Positions 7,665-16,761 of a stretch of 64,000 nt of DNA are shown here, piece after piece. Within the stretch, counting starts at the first letter, position 1. Every line of letters begins with the position of its first letter. The position numbers and the translations under genes are program-made. The DNA comes from Bacillus cereus (GTDB lineage Bacteria > Bacillota > Bacilli > Bacillales > Bacillaceae_G): positions 436,501 to 500,500 of the forward strand of contig NZ_CP089518.1 in assembly GCF_025917685.1 (NCBI RefSeq), in the 5' to 3' direction. The notes under the pieces were generated by a model. That model worked only from the letters and a program-made list of their open reading frames with translations. It was not told the origin of the DNA and searched no databases.

Positions 7665-8897
7665 ATGAACGATTTATTTAAAAACCGAGCATTTATGCTC
7701 GTTATGGCGTCTGATATTTTACAACAATTTGCAATTTGGATTAGAAATATGGCTCTTTTGTATTTCATAATGGAGCGAACGAATAATGACCCGGTTTCTG
7801 TTTCGTTGTTATCAGTTATGGAATATGCACCTATTTTTATTTTCTCGTTTATCGGTGGTGCGCTAGCTGATCGCTGGAATCCGAAAAGAACAATGGTCGC
7901 TGGAGATGTATTAAGTGTACTGTCTATTATAGGAATTGTCCTGTTGTTAAAACTGGATTATTGGCAGGCTATATTTTTTGCAACACTCATTTCCGCGATT
8001 GTAGGTCAGTTTTCTCAGCCATCATCTTCGCGTATATTTAAGCGCTATGTAAAAGAAGAACAGGTAGCAAATGCGATTGCATTTAACCAAACATTACAGT
8101 CATTATTTCTGATTTTTGGACCAGTGGTAGGATCGCTTGTGTATACACAACTTGGTTTATTTACGTCACTATATAGCTTAATCATTTTATTTTTGTTATC
8201 TGCTATCGCTCTTTCATTCTTACCAAAATGGGTTGAAAAAGAGCAAGTGGTGAGGGATTCATTAAAAAATGATATAAAAGAAGGTTGGAAATATGTCCTT
8301 CATACGAAAAATTTACGTATGATTACGATCACTTTCACCATTATGGGCTTAGCTGTTGGATTAACAAATCCATTAGAGGTGTTTCTTGTAATGGAACGTC
8401 TTGGAATGGAAAAGGAAGCAGTTCAATATTTAGCTGCAGCTGATGGAATAGGTATGTTAATTGGTGGTATTGTTGCTGCAATTTTCGCTTCAAAAGTGAA
8501 CCCGAAAAAGATGTTCGTATTCGGTATGGGCATATTAGCGATATCATTTTTAGTAGAAGGGCTATCTACATCATTTTGGATTACCAGTTTCATGAGATTT
8601 GGAACAGGTATTTGTTTAGCCTGTGTTAATATTGTTGTCGGTACGCTTATGATTCAACTTGTACCAGAAAATATGGTTGGAAGAGTAAATGGGACGATTT
8701 TACCGTTGTTTATGGGGGCAATGTTAATTGGAACCTCACTAGCTGGAGGATTAAAGGAGCTGACCTCACTAGTTACCGTATTTTGTATAGCAATGTTACT
8801 TATTTTATTAGCAATAGGTCCGGTTTTACGTATGCAAATAAAGAAAGAAGATGTTGTTAATCGAGAGGAAATGACGAATTCATTGGTTTCGAAATAG
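7665..8897 (+). CDS. MFS efflux transporter (MFS_3 / macrolide-efflux type)
   Basis: A 410-residue major facilitator protein with about 12 hydrophobic segments. The MFS signature between helices 2 and 3 is GGALADRWNPKR. The N-terminal part (FKNRAFMLVMASDILQQFA) and overall pattern match the MFS_3 group that includes EntS and Mef-type exporters. The ATG at 7665 is seven bases from AAAGGGG; the ATG two codons upstream abuts the ribosome binding site. The upstream operator places it under the neighbouring TetR protein. The substrate is unknown; drug or toxic-metabolite export is the usual role. Confidence 0.85.
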   Translation: MNDLFKNRAFMLVMASDILQQFAIWIRNMALLYFIMERTNNDPVSVSLLSVMEYAPIFIFSFIGGALADRWNPKRTMVAGDVLSVLSIIGIVLLLKLDYWQAIFFATLISAIVGQFSQPSSSRIFKRYVKEEQVANAIAFNQTLQSLFLIFGPVVGSLVYTQLGLFTSLYSLIILFLLSAIALSFLPKWVEKEQVVRDSLKNDIKEGWKYVLHTKNLRMITITFTIMGLAVGLTNPLEVFLVMERLGMEKEAVQYLAAADGIGMLIGGIVAAIFASKVNPKKMFVFGMGILAISFLVEGLSTSFWITSFMRFGTGICLACVNIVVGTLMIQLVPENMVGRVNGTILPLFMGAMLIGTSLAGGLKELTSLVTVFCIAMLLILLAIGPVLRMQIKKEDVVNREEMTNSLVSK

Positions 8898-8941
8898 CTA
8901 TTGCAAGGGGGCTGAATTGCTCCTTTTTTCATGGCGATCTT

Positions 8942-8970
8942 TTGACAATGAAATGTACCGACTATATACT
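8942..8970 (+). promoter_or_regulatory. Sigma-A promoter for the small HTH regulator
   Basis: The -35 is TTGACA at 8942-8947, followed by a 17-base spacer and a -10 TATACT at 8965-8970. An inverted repeat GTAAAA-ACGA-TTTTAC at 8977-8992 lies between the promoter and the start codon and could be an autoregulatory operator. Confidence 0.75.
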
Positions 8971-9009
8971 AATGTTGTAAAAACGATTTTACATGTTAGG
9001 AGAAAAGAT

Positions 9010-9204
9010 GTGAAAAATCAAATTTATGAATTACGCACTGAGAATAATATTTCACAAGGTGCATTAGCTGATAAGTGTAAAGTTTCAAGACAGACGATAA
9101 ATGCAATTGAGAATAATAAATATGATCCAAGCTTAGCGTTAGCTTTTCGTTTAGCGGAAGTATTAGGAACAACTGTTGATAAACTATTTTTGTATAAGAT
9201 GTAG
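9010..9204 (+). CDS. Small XRE-family helix-turn-helix regulator (YgzD-like)
   Basis: A 64-residue protein that is essentially a single Cro/C1-type HTH domain: RTENNISQGALADKCKVSRQ is helices 1-3, followed by TINAIENNKYDPSLALAFRLAE. It starts at a GTG at 9010, seven bases after TAGGAG; earlier starts in the same frame lie within the promoter. The length fits the YgzD group of DNA-binding proteins often paired with a membrane protein. It has its own promoter, and a 24-bp bidirectional terminator follows. Confidence 0.85.
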   Translation: MKNQIYELRTENNISQGALADKCKVSRQTINAIENNKYDPSLALAFRLAEVLGTTVDKLFLYKM

Positions 9205-9221
9205 CGTCTTTCATAGTGGGG

Positions 9222-9275
9222 CGCTATAAGAAAAAGATCCTCTTCTTATGTGAAGAGGATCTTTTTCTTATAGCG
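9222..9275. terminator. Long bidirectional terminator hairpin
   Basis: A perfect 24-bp stem (CGCTATAAGAAAAAGATCC... mirrored at 9252-9275) with a six-base loop between convergent genes. It includes the stop codon of the UMF1 transporter gene. Confidence 0.9.
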
Positions 9276-10551
9276 TTTTAGTTTTTGGACTAGGTGGTGT
9301 AACAGATGTATCATTTTCAGGGACTTTAGTTAATAGGAATCCACCTATAATAAACAATACAATAATACTAAGGACACCAGCGTTCGTTTTTCCTGTTAAT
9401 TGCGTTGTGACACCGACTAATACTGGACCCATAATGGCTGCGAATTTACCAAAGATATTATAAAATCCGAAGAATTCATTAGCGGATTCTTTAGGTACTA
9501 GTTTTGCAAAATAGGAACGACTAAGTGCTTGAATACCACCTTGAGAAGTGGCAACTAACATTGCTAAAATCCAGAAATCGAGTGTTGTTTTTAAGAAATA
9601 AGCATATGTGCAGATAATGATATAAATAATAATACCGACATATAGCATTTTTTTACCTGTAAATGTTTCTGATAATTTTCCGTATAATAAAGCGAATGGA
9701 CAAGCTACAATTTGTGTGACAAATAAGATGATTAATAGATTAGTTGCACTAATACCGAGATCTGTTCCGTAAGCGGTAGACATAGTAATAATTGTATCGA
9801 CCCCGTCAATATAGAAAAAGTAAGCTATTAGGAACATAAATACAGTTTTATATTCTTTAATATTTTTAAAAGTATCAGCAAGGCGCTTGAAGCTCATTGC
9901 AATTGGTCTTGGGTGGCGTTCAATATAGTGTGTTTGCTCTACATTTTTTAGCATTGGAATTGTAAATAACCCCCACCAAAGTGCTGTTATCGCGAATGAA
10001 ATTTGACTAGCGATGCCAACAGATAAAGGAATAGTTCCTTTTTGAGCAAGAATAATAAGAGCGATACAACCGATAAAAGGGATAGTACTCCCAATATAGC
10101 CTAAAGCGAAACCTCTCGTAGAAATTCGGTCCATTCTATCTTTAGAGGTAACATCTACTAAAAATGCATCATAAAAAATATTTGCTCCAGCAAAGCCAAC
10201 TAATGCAAGCATATAGCATCCTAGTAATAAGTACCACTGAGATGTTGGCACAACTGCTAGCATACTTGTAAATACGATGCCAAGTCCAAAAAAGAATGTG
10301 AAAAATCTTTTTTTAAACCCTTTATAATCAGCAACTGTGCCGAGAATAGGAGCAAGTATAGAAATTAAAAGTGTAGCGAACGAGTTTGCATATCCCCAAT
10401 AGGCTGTTGAAGTTGCACCAGATAGTCCAGCTTCTTTTGCAGCTGCCTTAAAGTAAATTGGGAATAATGCAGTTGTAATGACGAGCGAATATACGGAGTT
10501 CGCCCAATCGTATAATATCCAGCTTTTTTCTTGTCTGGACATTTTTTTCAT
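9268..10551 (-). CDS. UMF1/Atg22-like MFS transporter
   Basis: A 427-residue membrane protein with about 12 hydrophobic segments. The start (MSRQEKSWILYDWANSVYSLVITTALFPIYF) is the characteristic N-terminus of the UMF1 family, related to the vacuolar amino acid effluxer Atg22. Other family marks are GTVADYKGFKKRFF and SQGGIQALSRSYFAKLVP. GGGGGAA precedes the ATG. It is monocistronic on the minus strand. The substrate is unknown; efflux of small metabolites is inferred from the family. Confidence 0.85.
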   Translation of the reverse strand: MKKMSRQEKSWILYDWANSVYSLVITTALFPIYFKAAAKEAGLSGATSTAYWGYANSFATLLISILAPILGTVADYKGFKKRFFTFFFGLGIVFTSMLAVVPTSQWYLLLGCYMLALVGFAGANIFYDAFLVDVTSKDRMDRISTRGFALGYIGSTIPFIGCIALIILAQKGTIPLSVGIASQISFAITALWWGLFTIPMLKNVEQTHYIERHPRPIAMSFKRLADTFKNIKEYKTVFMFLIAYFFYIDGVDTIITMSTAYGTDLGISATNLLIILFVTQIVACPFALLYGKLSETFTGKKMLYVGIIIYIIICTYAYFLKTTLDFWILAMLVATSQGGIQALSRSYFAKLVPKESANEFFGFYNIFGKFAAIMGPVLVGVTTQLTGKTNAGVLSIIVLFIIGGFLLTKVPENDTSVTPPSPKTKTL

Positions 10552-10659
10552 ATAGTGTTCCCCCTTAAATTTGTTCTACTAACAGTGTACAAAAATAAAA
10601 ATTATAAAAAGAGAAACAGTGATGATTTTTACATAACTTTTACATATATACACAGTTCT

Positions 10660-11973
10660 TTACAATTGAAGTAAATCCTCTACAATTGATCCGTCTGTTT
10701 CACCTAAGTGTAAACCGAGTAGTCTAGCGATAGTTGGACCTTCATCAATAAGTCTCATATACGGGATAGTAACACCGCTTTTTATCCCTTTCCCAGCAGC
10801 GATAAAAATTGTTTCATAGTTAGGTTTTGTTGGAGAGTATCCATGTGTACCAAATGTATATTTTTTACTAGGCGTAACATCTTTTTCAGTAATTTCTTTT
10901 ATAAAATCTCCTATATAGTTTTCAGTGAAATAATATCCTTCACGCGCTTCTAACATAAATAAACAATTACCATCTGCACCGCAGTCTTTTGCAGCTTCAT
11001 CATGAAGCATAAATTCAATACCGTTTTGTTTATTTTGAAGCAGTTCATCAAGTAGTAGCTGTACGTCTCGAATTGTATCGGTATCGTTCTTATCTTTCAC
11101 ATATACATAGGCAGATCCGTCACAACTTTGGCAATAGGCCTTCCAGTCTACTAATTTTCCTTTGGAATTTATAGATATAAGCCCTTTTTGATGAAATAGT
11201 ACATTTAATTGAATGGCTTTGTTTTCACTTAAAGCGCTATGATCACCAAGAGCGATAATTGTACTTTCTTCGTATAGGTCACTGTCTTTTAAAGCTTGAA
11301 TAATTTTCCCTAGTCGCTCATCATGTCTATGAATTGCGGCTATTGTTTCTTTTGATTCAAAGCCGTGATAGTGTCTTTGAGTGTCTAAATCGGTGAAATG
11401 TACGAACATAACATTAGGCTTTTTCGTATGGATTGTATGTACAGTAGAAGCGAGGACGAAATCATCAAGTTCAGGCTGTGACAGTCCATTTCGTATATGA
11501 CCGAAACGACGATTTAAATCTAGTTGATATAGCGGACTACCGCTAAATAATGAAACTAAAATTTGATTTTGCCACGGTCTATTTGGAAAGATTTCTGGTA
11601 AATTGTAATCAATATTTGCTCTTCCAGTAACAGGCCATAGAAGGGCAGCTGTCGTTAAATTTGCTTTGCGTGCTTCATCGTATAAAGTTGTTCCTTTAAT
11701 GGACTTTCGATACCAATGCCAATCTGGTGACTCACGTCCTGGTTGAAGTAATGTATTGCTGACAACGCCATGTTTATTAGGATAGTTTCCAGTAACGATT
11801 GTTGAGTGACTTGGATATGTTACAGAAGGATAAATAGGTTCCACTTTTTTTGCAATCGCACCCCTGTTTATTAATGTTTGGAAATTAGGGAGTTTTTGTA
11901 ATATAGGAAAATCTAAAGCTGATAAGCAATCGAAAGATAAAATAATGACGTGGTTTGTTAATGCTTTATCCAT
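10660..11973 (-). CDS. Alkaline-phosphatase-superfamily phosphodiesterase / nucleotide pyrophosphatase
   Basis: A 437-residue cytosolic-looking enzyme (no signal peptide) of the type I phosphodiesterase / nucleotide pyrophosphatase family. Two-metal site elements are visible: FDCLSAL near the N-terminus, the nucleophile region YPSVTYPSHSTIVTG followed by NYPNKHGV, the DLDTQRHYHG segment, and ALGDHSAL. A C-terminal histidine lies in FGTHGYSP. GGAGGGAA precedes the start. It likely hydrolyses nucleotide or sugar-nucleotide phosphodiesters; the exact substrate cannot be told. Confidence 0.85.
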   Translation of the reverse strand: MDKALTNHVIILSFDCLSALDFPILQKLPNFQTLINRGAIAKKVEPIYPSVTYPSHSTIVTGNYPNKHGVVSNTLLQPGRESPDWHWYRKSIKGTTLYDEARKANLTTAALLWPVTGRANIDYNLPEIFPNRPWQNQILVSLFSGSPLYQLDLNRRFGHIRNGLSQPELDDFVLASTVHTIHTKKPNVMFVHFTDLDTQRHYHGFESKETIAAIHRHDERLGKIIQALKDSDLYEESTIIALGDHSALSENKAIQLNVLFHQKGLISINSKGKLVDWKAYCQSCDGSAYVYVKDKNDTDTIRDVQLLLDELLQNKQNGIEFMLHDEAAKDCGADGNCLFMLEAREGYYFTENYIGDFIKEITEKDVTPSKKYTFGTHGYSPTKPNYETIFIAAGKGIKSGVTIPYMRLIDEGPTIARLLGLHLGETDGSIVEDLLQL

Positions 11974-12127
11974 AAAGTTCCCTCCTGATTATATAAAACC
12001 TATTCTTATATATTACTATTAATACCTAGTGATAAAAATATATTTCTAGGTGAAAATTTATTATTTATTTTCAGAAAAATTAAACATATAATTAAGTATA
12101 AGAGAATCCATGGAAGGAGGAAACAAT

Positions 12128-12421
12128 ATGGATTGGCTAGATGGATTTGGTATCTTTTATATCATTGGCGGAATTACGATTATCCTTGTATTTGCTATTT
12201 CGTATTTACTAAAGAAACGGTTTCCAAACAAACAGTTCGATATTATATTTGCACTTAGTTTAATACTTCTTTGCTTAGCATCCTTTCCGGTTACAATGAT
12301 GGTAATTGGTGGATGGGAAGGAATGGGATATGGATTTATTGGTTTCTTCGTTCTACTTGGTACACTTATCGGTATGATTGCACATCAACTTGTAAAAATC
12401 ACGAGAAAAAGCTACGTATAA
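12128..12421 (+). CDS. Small membrane protein (YesK-like), function unknown
   Basis: 97 residues with three hydrophobic segments (about residues 8-28, 38-60 and 66-88) separated by short basic loops (KKRFPNKQ and a RKSYV tail). The ATG at 12128 follows AAGGAGGAAACA; an upstream in-frame ATG at 12110 precedes the ribosome binding site and is rejected. It resembles small YesK-type membrane proteins, but I am not certain of the family. It lies alone upstream of the proS T-box leader. Confidence 0.65.
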   Translation: MDWLDGFGIFYIIGGITIILVFAISYLLKKRFPNKQFDIIFALSLILLCLASFPVTMMVIGGWEGMGYGFIGFFVLLGTLIGMIAHQLVKITRKSYV

Positions 12422-12467
12422 AACTGCAAAAAATGAAAAGAATATATAAAAATGAGAAAATTAGCTA

Positions 12468-12496
12468 TTGTTTAAAAAAAGAATTTGTATTATGAT
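12468..12496 (+). promoter_or_regulatory. Sigma-A promoter of the proS T-box transcript
   Basis: The -35 is TTGTTT at 12468-12473, with a 17-base spacer and -10 TATGAT at 12491-12496, placed just before the T-box leader. Confidence 0.6.
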
Positions 12497-12504
12497 AATC
12501 AACA

Positions 12505-12745
12505 AATTTATTTCGTTATAACGATGAAAAAGGACTAGTACATGTTCAACCTTTTTATCAGAGAGAGAATCCGCCCGGCTGAAAGATTCTTAAAAAGGCG
12601 ATATGGAACCTACCTTTGCGTTCTGTATATGCAGCGGGAATTCCCCGTTATCAAAAAGAGAGCATGCGCAATTTTTGTGCATGAATCAGGGTGGTAACGC
12701 CGGCAAAGCTCGGTCCCTATTTAGGGGCACGGGCTTTTTTGTATT
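12505..12745 (+). promoter_or_regulatory. proS: T-box riboswitch controlling proS
   Basis: A tRNA-sensing leader precedes the prolyl-tRNA synthetase gene. Visible parts: the start GATGAAAAAGGACTAGTA, the distal stem I element with AGAGAGAG and a CGGCTGAAAG loop, a specifier region GAACCTACC in which CCT (12609-12611) followed by a purine fits proline, the T-box bulge AGGGTGGTAACGCC near 12688-12701, and a terminator (GCTCGGTCCCTA / TAGGGGCACGGGC, then T6) at 12707-12740. Uncharged tRNA-Pro should favour the antiterminator and raise expression. Confidence 0.92.
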
Positions 12746-12767
12746 TTCAAAAGGAGGAAGACGGACT

Positions 12768-14198
12768 ATGGCAAAAGAACAAGTACAAGCGATTACGAAG
12801 ATGGAAGAGGACTTTGCACAGTGGTACACAGATATTGTAAAAAAAGCAGAACTTGTTGATTATTCAAGTGTAAAAGGATGTATGATTTTACGCCCGTACG
12901 GCTATGCCTTATGGGAAAATATGCAAAAAGTGATGGGTGAGAAGTTGAAAGCAACTGGTCATGAAAATGTGTATATGCCAATGTTTATCCCAGAGAGTTT
13001 ATTGCAAAAAGAGAAGGATCATGTAGAAGGATTTGCTCCTGAAGTAGCATGGGTGACACATGGTGGGGATGAAAGGTTAGCGGAAAGACTTTGTGTACGC
13101 CCTACATCTGAAACGTTATTTTGTGAGCATTTTTCAAAAATTGTACAATCCTATAATGATTTGCCGAAGCTATATAATCAGTGGTGTTCAGTAGTTCGTT
13201 GGGAGAAAACAACGCGACCATTCCTTCGTACGACTGAATTTTTATGGCAAGAGGGTCATACAATTCATGAAACAGCAGAGGAATCTCAAAATGAAACATT
13301 AAATATTTTAAATTTGTATGCTGCTTTTTGTGAAGATTACCTAGCCATTCCAGTTATTAAGGGGCAAAAAACAGAAAAAGAAAAGTTTGCCGGAGCGAAG
13401 GCAACTTATACGATTGAAAGCTTAATGCATGATGGAAAAGCACTTCAAACAGGAACATCTCATAACTTTGGGACGAACTTCTCAGAAGCATTTGATATTA
13501 AGTTTTTAGATCGTAACGGTAAATGGCAATATGTACACCAAACATCTTGGGGTGTATCAACAAGGATGATAGGTGGACTGATTATGGTTCATAGTGATAA
13601 CAATGGGCTTGTAATGCCACCAAAAGTTGCTCCAGTGCAAGTTGTTATCGTACCGATTGCGCAGCATAAAGAAGGTGTGTTAGAAAAGGCAACAGAGTTA
13701 CAAGGGCGTATTCAAAACGTTGCACGTGTAAAAGTAGATGCTAGCAATAAAACACCTGGTTGGAAATTTAATGAGTATGAAATGAAGGGAATTCCAATCC
13801 GATTAGAAGTTGGTCCAAAGGATATTGAAAAGAATCAAGTCGTACTTGTAAGAAGAGATACGAAGGAAAAAGAGTTTATATCAATGGATCAATTAGAAGA
13901 ACGCATTCCATCATTACTTGAGGAGATTCATCATTCTTTATTTAATAAAGCAAAAGTATTTAGAGATGAGAGTACTTATAGTGTGACGAATTTCGAAGAG
14001 ATGAAAAAAATAGCTGATGAAAAACAAGGTTTTATTAAAGCAATGTGGTGCGGAGAACTAGCTTGTGAAGAAAAATTAAAAGAAGAAGTTGGAGTATCTT
14101 CACGCTGTATGCCTTTTGAGCAAGAGCATTTAGCTGACGAATGTATTTGTTGTGGTAAAGAAGCTAAGCAAATGGTGTATTGGGGAAAAGCGTATTAA
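12768..14198 (+). CDS. proS: Prolyl-tRNA synthetase, type 3 (archaeal/eukaryotic-like)
   Basis: A 476-residue class II aminoacyl-tRNA synthetase that charges tRNA-Pro. It lacks the inserted editing domain of the long bacterial ProRS and ends with the cysteine-bearing zinc-like C-terminal domain ([17 protein letters not shown]), so it is the short type 3 form. Motif 2 appears in the [14 protein letters not shown] and [21 protein letters not shown] region, and motif 3 in [12 protein letters not shown]. The ATG at 12768 follows AAAGGAGGAAG; the frame is open further upstream only through the T-box. The cereus group is known to carry a second, long ProRS elsewhere. Confidence 0.95.
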   Translation: MAKEQVQAITKMEEDFAQWYTDIVKKAELVDYSSVKGCMILRPYGYALWENMQKVMGEKLKATGHENVYMPMFIPESLLQKEKDHVEGFAPEVAWVTHGGDERLAERLCVRPTSETLFCEHFSKIVQSYNDLPKLYNQWCSVVRWEKTTRPFLRTTEFLWQEGHTIHETAEESQNETLNILNLYAAFCEDYLAIPVIKGQKTEKEKFAGAKATYTIESLMHDGKALQTGTSHNFGTNFSEAFDIKFLDRNGKWQYVHQTSWGVSTRMIGGLIMVHSDNNGLVMPPKVAPVQVVIVPIAQHKEGVLEKATELQGRIQNVARVKVDASNKTPGWKFNEYEMKGIPIRLEVGPKDIEKNQVVLVRRDTKEKEFISMDQLEERIPSLLEEIHHSLFNKAKVFRDESTYSVTNFEEMKKIADEKQGFIKAMWCGELACEEKLKEEVGVSSRCMPFEQEHLADECICCGKEAKQMVYWGKAY

Positions 14199-14218
14199 TA
14201 CTCTTTTTTATAGATGAT

Positions 14219-14268
14219 AAAAAGGACCTTGGATTGTATGATAAAATGCGATCCAAGGTCCTTTTTCA
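14219..14268. terminator. Terminator between proS and the surface protein gene
   Basis: Perfect arms AAAAAGGACCTTGGAT and ATCCAAGGTCCTTTTT. It can serve proS and the convergent minus-strand gene. Confidence 0.9.
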
Positions 14269-14316
14269 TTTTATTGTTTGTATCATGTAATTTTTAGATG
14301 GAAGGATGTTATTTTT

Positions 14317-15429
14317 TTATTTTGCGTTTTTACGACGAATAAATAGTAACATACCAATTAGGAATGTTGAAAGACCAATTAAAATAGAAGCAGGATAATG
14401 TGTTGCAGTATTAGGTAACTTATCGCCTTGTTTTACTGAATTATCTTTTACTTTGCCGTTTTGAGAGCCGTTATCACTTTGAGAACTGCTGTCGCCTTTA
14501 ACACGGTTGCCCCCCTGAGAGCCACCACCTTGAGAATTGCTGTCGCCTTTAACACGGTTGCCTCCCTGAGAGCCATTGCCGCCTTGAGAACCGTTACCAC
14601 CAGAACCGTTGCCACCAGAGCCACTGCCACCAGAGCCACTGCCACCAGAACCGTTGCCACCAGAACCACTGCCGCCAGAACCACTGCCACCAGAACCGTT
14701 ACCACCAGAACCGTTGCCATCAGAGCCACTGCCACCAGAGCCACTGCCACCAGAACCACTGCCGCCAGAACCACTGCCACCAGAACCGTTGTCACCAGAA
14801 CCGTTGCCGCTAGAACCACTGCCACCAGAGCCACTGCCACCAGAACCGTTGCCACCAGAACCACTGCCACCAGAGCCACTGCCACCAGAGCCGTTGCCAC
14901 CAGAACCACTGCCGCCAGAACCATTGTCACCAGAACCGTTGCCGCCAGAACCACTGCCGCCAGAACCGTTGCCACCAGAGCCACTGCCGCCAGAGCCGCT
15001 ACCGCCAGAACCGTTGCCACCAGAACCACTGCCATCAGAGCCATTGCCACCAGAACCATTGCCGCCAGAACCACTGCCATCAGAACCGTTGCCGCCAGAA
15101 CCACTGCCATCAGAGCCATTGCCACCAGAACCGTTGCCACCAGAACCACTGCCACCAGAACCGTTGCCACCAGAACCACTGCCACCAGAACCGTTGTCAT
15201 CAGAACCGCTACCACCGGAGCTGTTGCCGCCAGAACCACTATCGTCTTGAGAACCGCTGTTTCCTGGTGGTTTATTATTATCTTTTGAGTTGCCTTCTGC
15301 TAAATGATCGTTATTTTGTACAATTGCGTTTGTTACTGGAGAGAAGTTTTCCGTTGCTGCATTACCGATATTTAAACCACTAAAAAAAGATAAAGAGAGT
15401 GTTGATGCTAAAATGAAGATTTTCGTCAT
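14317..15429 (-). CDS. LPNTA-type sortase-anchored pentapeptide-repeat surface protein
   Basis: A 370-residue secreted wall protein. Residues 1-25 are a signal peptide (MTKIFILASTLSLSFFSG... cut near NAA). A short acidic/Asn-rich region follows, then about 44 GGNGS/GGSGS pentapeptides, two copies of a GSQGGNRVKGDS unit, a Ser/Lys-rich linker, and a sorting signal: LPNTA at residues 338-342, a hydrophobic segment and an RRKNAK tail. LPNTA, rather than LPXTG, is the motif cut by Bacillus anthracis sortase C, whose substrates BasH and BasI act in sporulating cells, so a forespore or predivisional-cell role is plausible. No collagen Gly-X-Y triplets are present. AGGAGG precedes the start. Confidence 0.88.
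   Translation of the reverse strand: MTKIFILASTLSLSFFSGLNIGNAATENFSPVTNAIVQNNDHLAEGNSKDNNKPPGNSGSQDDSGSGGNSSGGSGSDDNGSGGSGSGGNGSGGSGSGGNGSGGNGSDGSGSGGNGSDGSGSGGNGSGGNGSDGSGSGGNGSGGSGSGGSGSGGNGSGGSGSGGNGSGDNGSGGSGSGGNGSGGSGSGGSGSGGNGSGGSGSGGSGSSGNGSGDNGSGGSGSGGSGSGGSGSGGSGSDGNGSGGNGSGGSGSGGSGSGGNGSGGSGSGGSGSGGNGSGGNGSQGGNGSQGGNRVKGDSNSQGGGSQGGNRVKGDSSSQSDNGSQNGKVKDNSVKQGDKLPNTATHYPASILIGLSTFLIGMLLFIRRKNAK
14585..15240. repeat. 15-bp tandem repeat encoding GGNGS/GGSGS pentapeptides
   Basis: About 44 units of 15 bp such as GCCACCAGAACCGTT and GCCACCAGAACCACT (plus strand) vary at a few positions, mainly Asn/Ser and occasional Asp. The array stays open in several frames on both strands, producing long spurious ORFs rich in PPEPL or TVATRT. 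Copy number is expected to vary between strains. Confidence 0.92.
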
Positions 15430-15572
15430 TGTTTTCCTCCTAAGAAATTAATATTCCATCTAAAATACATCCCTTTGTAATATTTCATAGGAAAAAGAGT
15501 TTTATGCAAAAAAAACTATATATAGAAAAAGGTGGTGTATTTCTAAAGAGAGAAAAGAGTTAGTGTAAACTC

Positions 15573-15699
15573 TTTACCCCGCTATTCGCCGGGCAGTAAG
15601 ACCCCCACCTCAAAATTCAGCGAAAGCAAAGAAGTTAGGTGGGGGGCGGGCTGCCCGTAAAAGCCCGATTGGTGAGAGCTGATTAAAGTTTCACTTTAT
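15573..15699 (+). repeat. bcr1-type repeat, copy 1 (internally shortened)
   Basis: The element runs from TTTACCCCGC to TTTCACTTTAT. It contains a strong hairpin (CGGGCAG... CCCCCACCT paired with AGGTGGGGG... CTGCCCG) and the conserved GCCCGATTGGTGAG. Compared with the copy at 50938 it lacks the AATTAGTGGGG / CCCCACTAATT hairpin. It lies 56 bases before the ROK kinase gene. Confidence 0.8.
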
Positions 15700-15754
15700 A
15701 AATAGTAGAGCAATGAGAATTTTACATTTAGTACAGTAGAGGAAGTGACAGCAG

Positions 15755-16633
15755 ATGAAAGAATATATTGCATTTGATATTGGTGGTACACAAATTAAAT
15801 ATGGAATTGTTTCAGAAACAGGAACAGTACTAAAGCATAAAACAGCTCCAACAGAAATTCATTTGGGTGGGGAACAAATCATTCAAAAACTTATTCTTCT
15901 ATCCCGAAAATTAATGAATGAACATACGATTTCGGGAATTGGCATTAGTACTGCGGGAATTGTTAATATTCATAAAGGAGTTGTAACGGGAGGGGCGGAG
16001 CATATTCCGAACTACGCGACTATTCCTATTATTGATAGATTGCAAGAGGTATTACAAGTTCCTGTGTCCGTTGAAAATGATGTGAATTGTGCAGCTTTGG
16101 GTGAGAAGTGGAAAGGTATTGGAAACGGAAAAAGAAATTTTATTATGCTTACTCTTGGAACTGGTATTGGAGGAGCGATTTTTATAGATGGAGAGTTATA
16201 CAGGGGACATTCTTTTAGTGCTGGTGAATGGGGAAATATGTTAATAGAAGGAAAGCAGTTTGAAGAGGTCGCTTCCATTTCAGGGTTAATTCGTCTTGTG
16301 CGAAAATACAAAGGGGAAAGTGATTGGAATGGAAAAACAATTTTCGAATTGTATGATAAAGGAGATAGGGAAGTTACGCAAGCAGTTGAGGTTTTCTTTA
16401 AACATTTAGCGATTGGAATTAGTAACCTTGCTCATATTTTTAATCCAGAAATGATTGTTATAGGTGGCGGAATTACTGATAGAGGAAATCAGTTCTTAAA
16501 AGAAGTAAAAGAAGAGGTAGAAAAATATTTAAACAAAGAGATTTATAATAATTGTGAGATTAAACTTGCACAAAACGGTAATTGTGCAGGAATGATTGGT
16601 GCTATTTACCACTTCTTACATCATCATAAGTAA
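15755..16633 (+). CDS. ROK-family sugar kinase
   Basis: A 292-residue ROK (repressor/ORF/kinase) protein without the DNA-binding domain, so an enzyme that phosphorylates a hexose or amino sugar in the cytosol. The phosphate-binding start is DIGGTQIKYG (residues 8-17); the catalytic aspartate lies in ENDVNCAALGE; a second ATP loop is LTLGTGIGGAIFIDGELYRG; and IGGGITDRG is near the C-terminus. The usual ROK zinc motif CxCGxxGC is absent, with EVASISGL at that position, so it belongs to the zinc-less subgroup. The bcr1 copy just upstream may affect its leader. The substrate is unknown. Confidence 0.87.
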   Translation: MKEYIAFDIGGTQIKYGIVSETGTVLKHKTAPTEIHLGGEQIIQKLILLSRKLMNEHTISGIGISTAGIVNIHKGVVTGGAEHIPNYATIPIIDRLQEVLQVPVSVENDVNCAALGEKWKGIGNGKRNFIMLTLGTGIGGAIFIDGELYRGHSFSAGEWGNMLIEGKQFEEVASISGLIRLVRKYKGESDWNGKTIFELYDKGDREVTQAVEVFFKHLAIGISNLAHIFNPEMIVIGGGITDRGNQFLKEVKEEVEKYLNKEIYNNCEIKLAQNGNCAGMIGAIYHFLHHHK

Positions 16634-16636
16634 ATT

Positions 16637-16654
16637 ATATGAATGTTTTCATAT
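16637..16654. promoter_or_regulatory. Perfect inverted repeat between the ROK gene and yceC
   Basis: ATATGAA-TGTT-TTCATAT has seven-base perfect arms and no T run, so it is more likely a protein site or weak structure than a terminator. A possible -10 TACAAT at 16695-16700 follows. Confidence 0.35.
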
Positions 16655-16761
16655 AACTGAGAATTTATCCTTTTTATCACTAGGTAAATAATGCTACAAT
16701 ATAAGGGAAGAATACAATATTTTCCGCCTTGGAAAATGCTTTGTAGAAAGGAAGAAACTGC

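Noticed and set aside
14448..15288. Long ORFs on both strands through the repeat array, encoding PPEPL-, TVATRT- or VALVATVLVA-type repeats
   Set aside because: They are other frames of the 15-bp repeat; only the minus-strand frame with signal peptide, LPNTA and ribosome binding site is a real gene.
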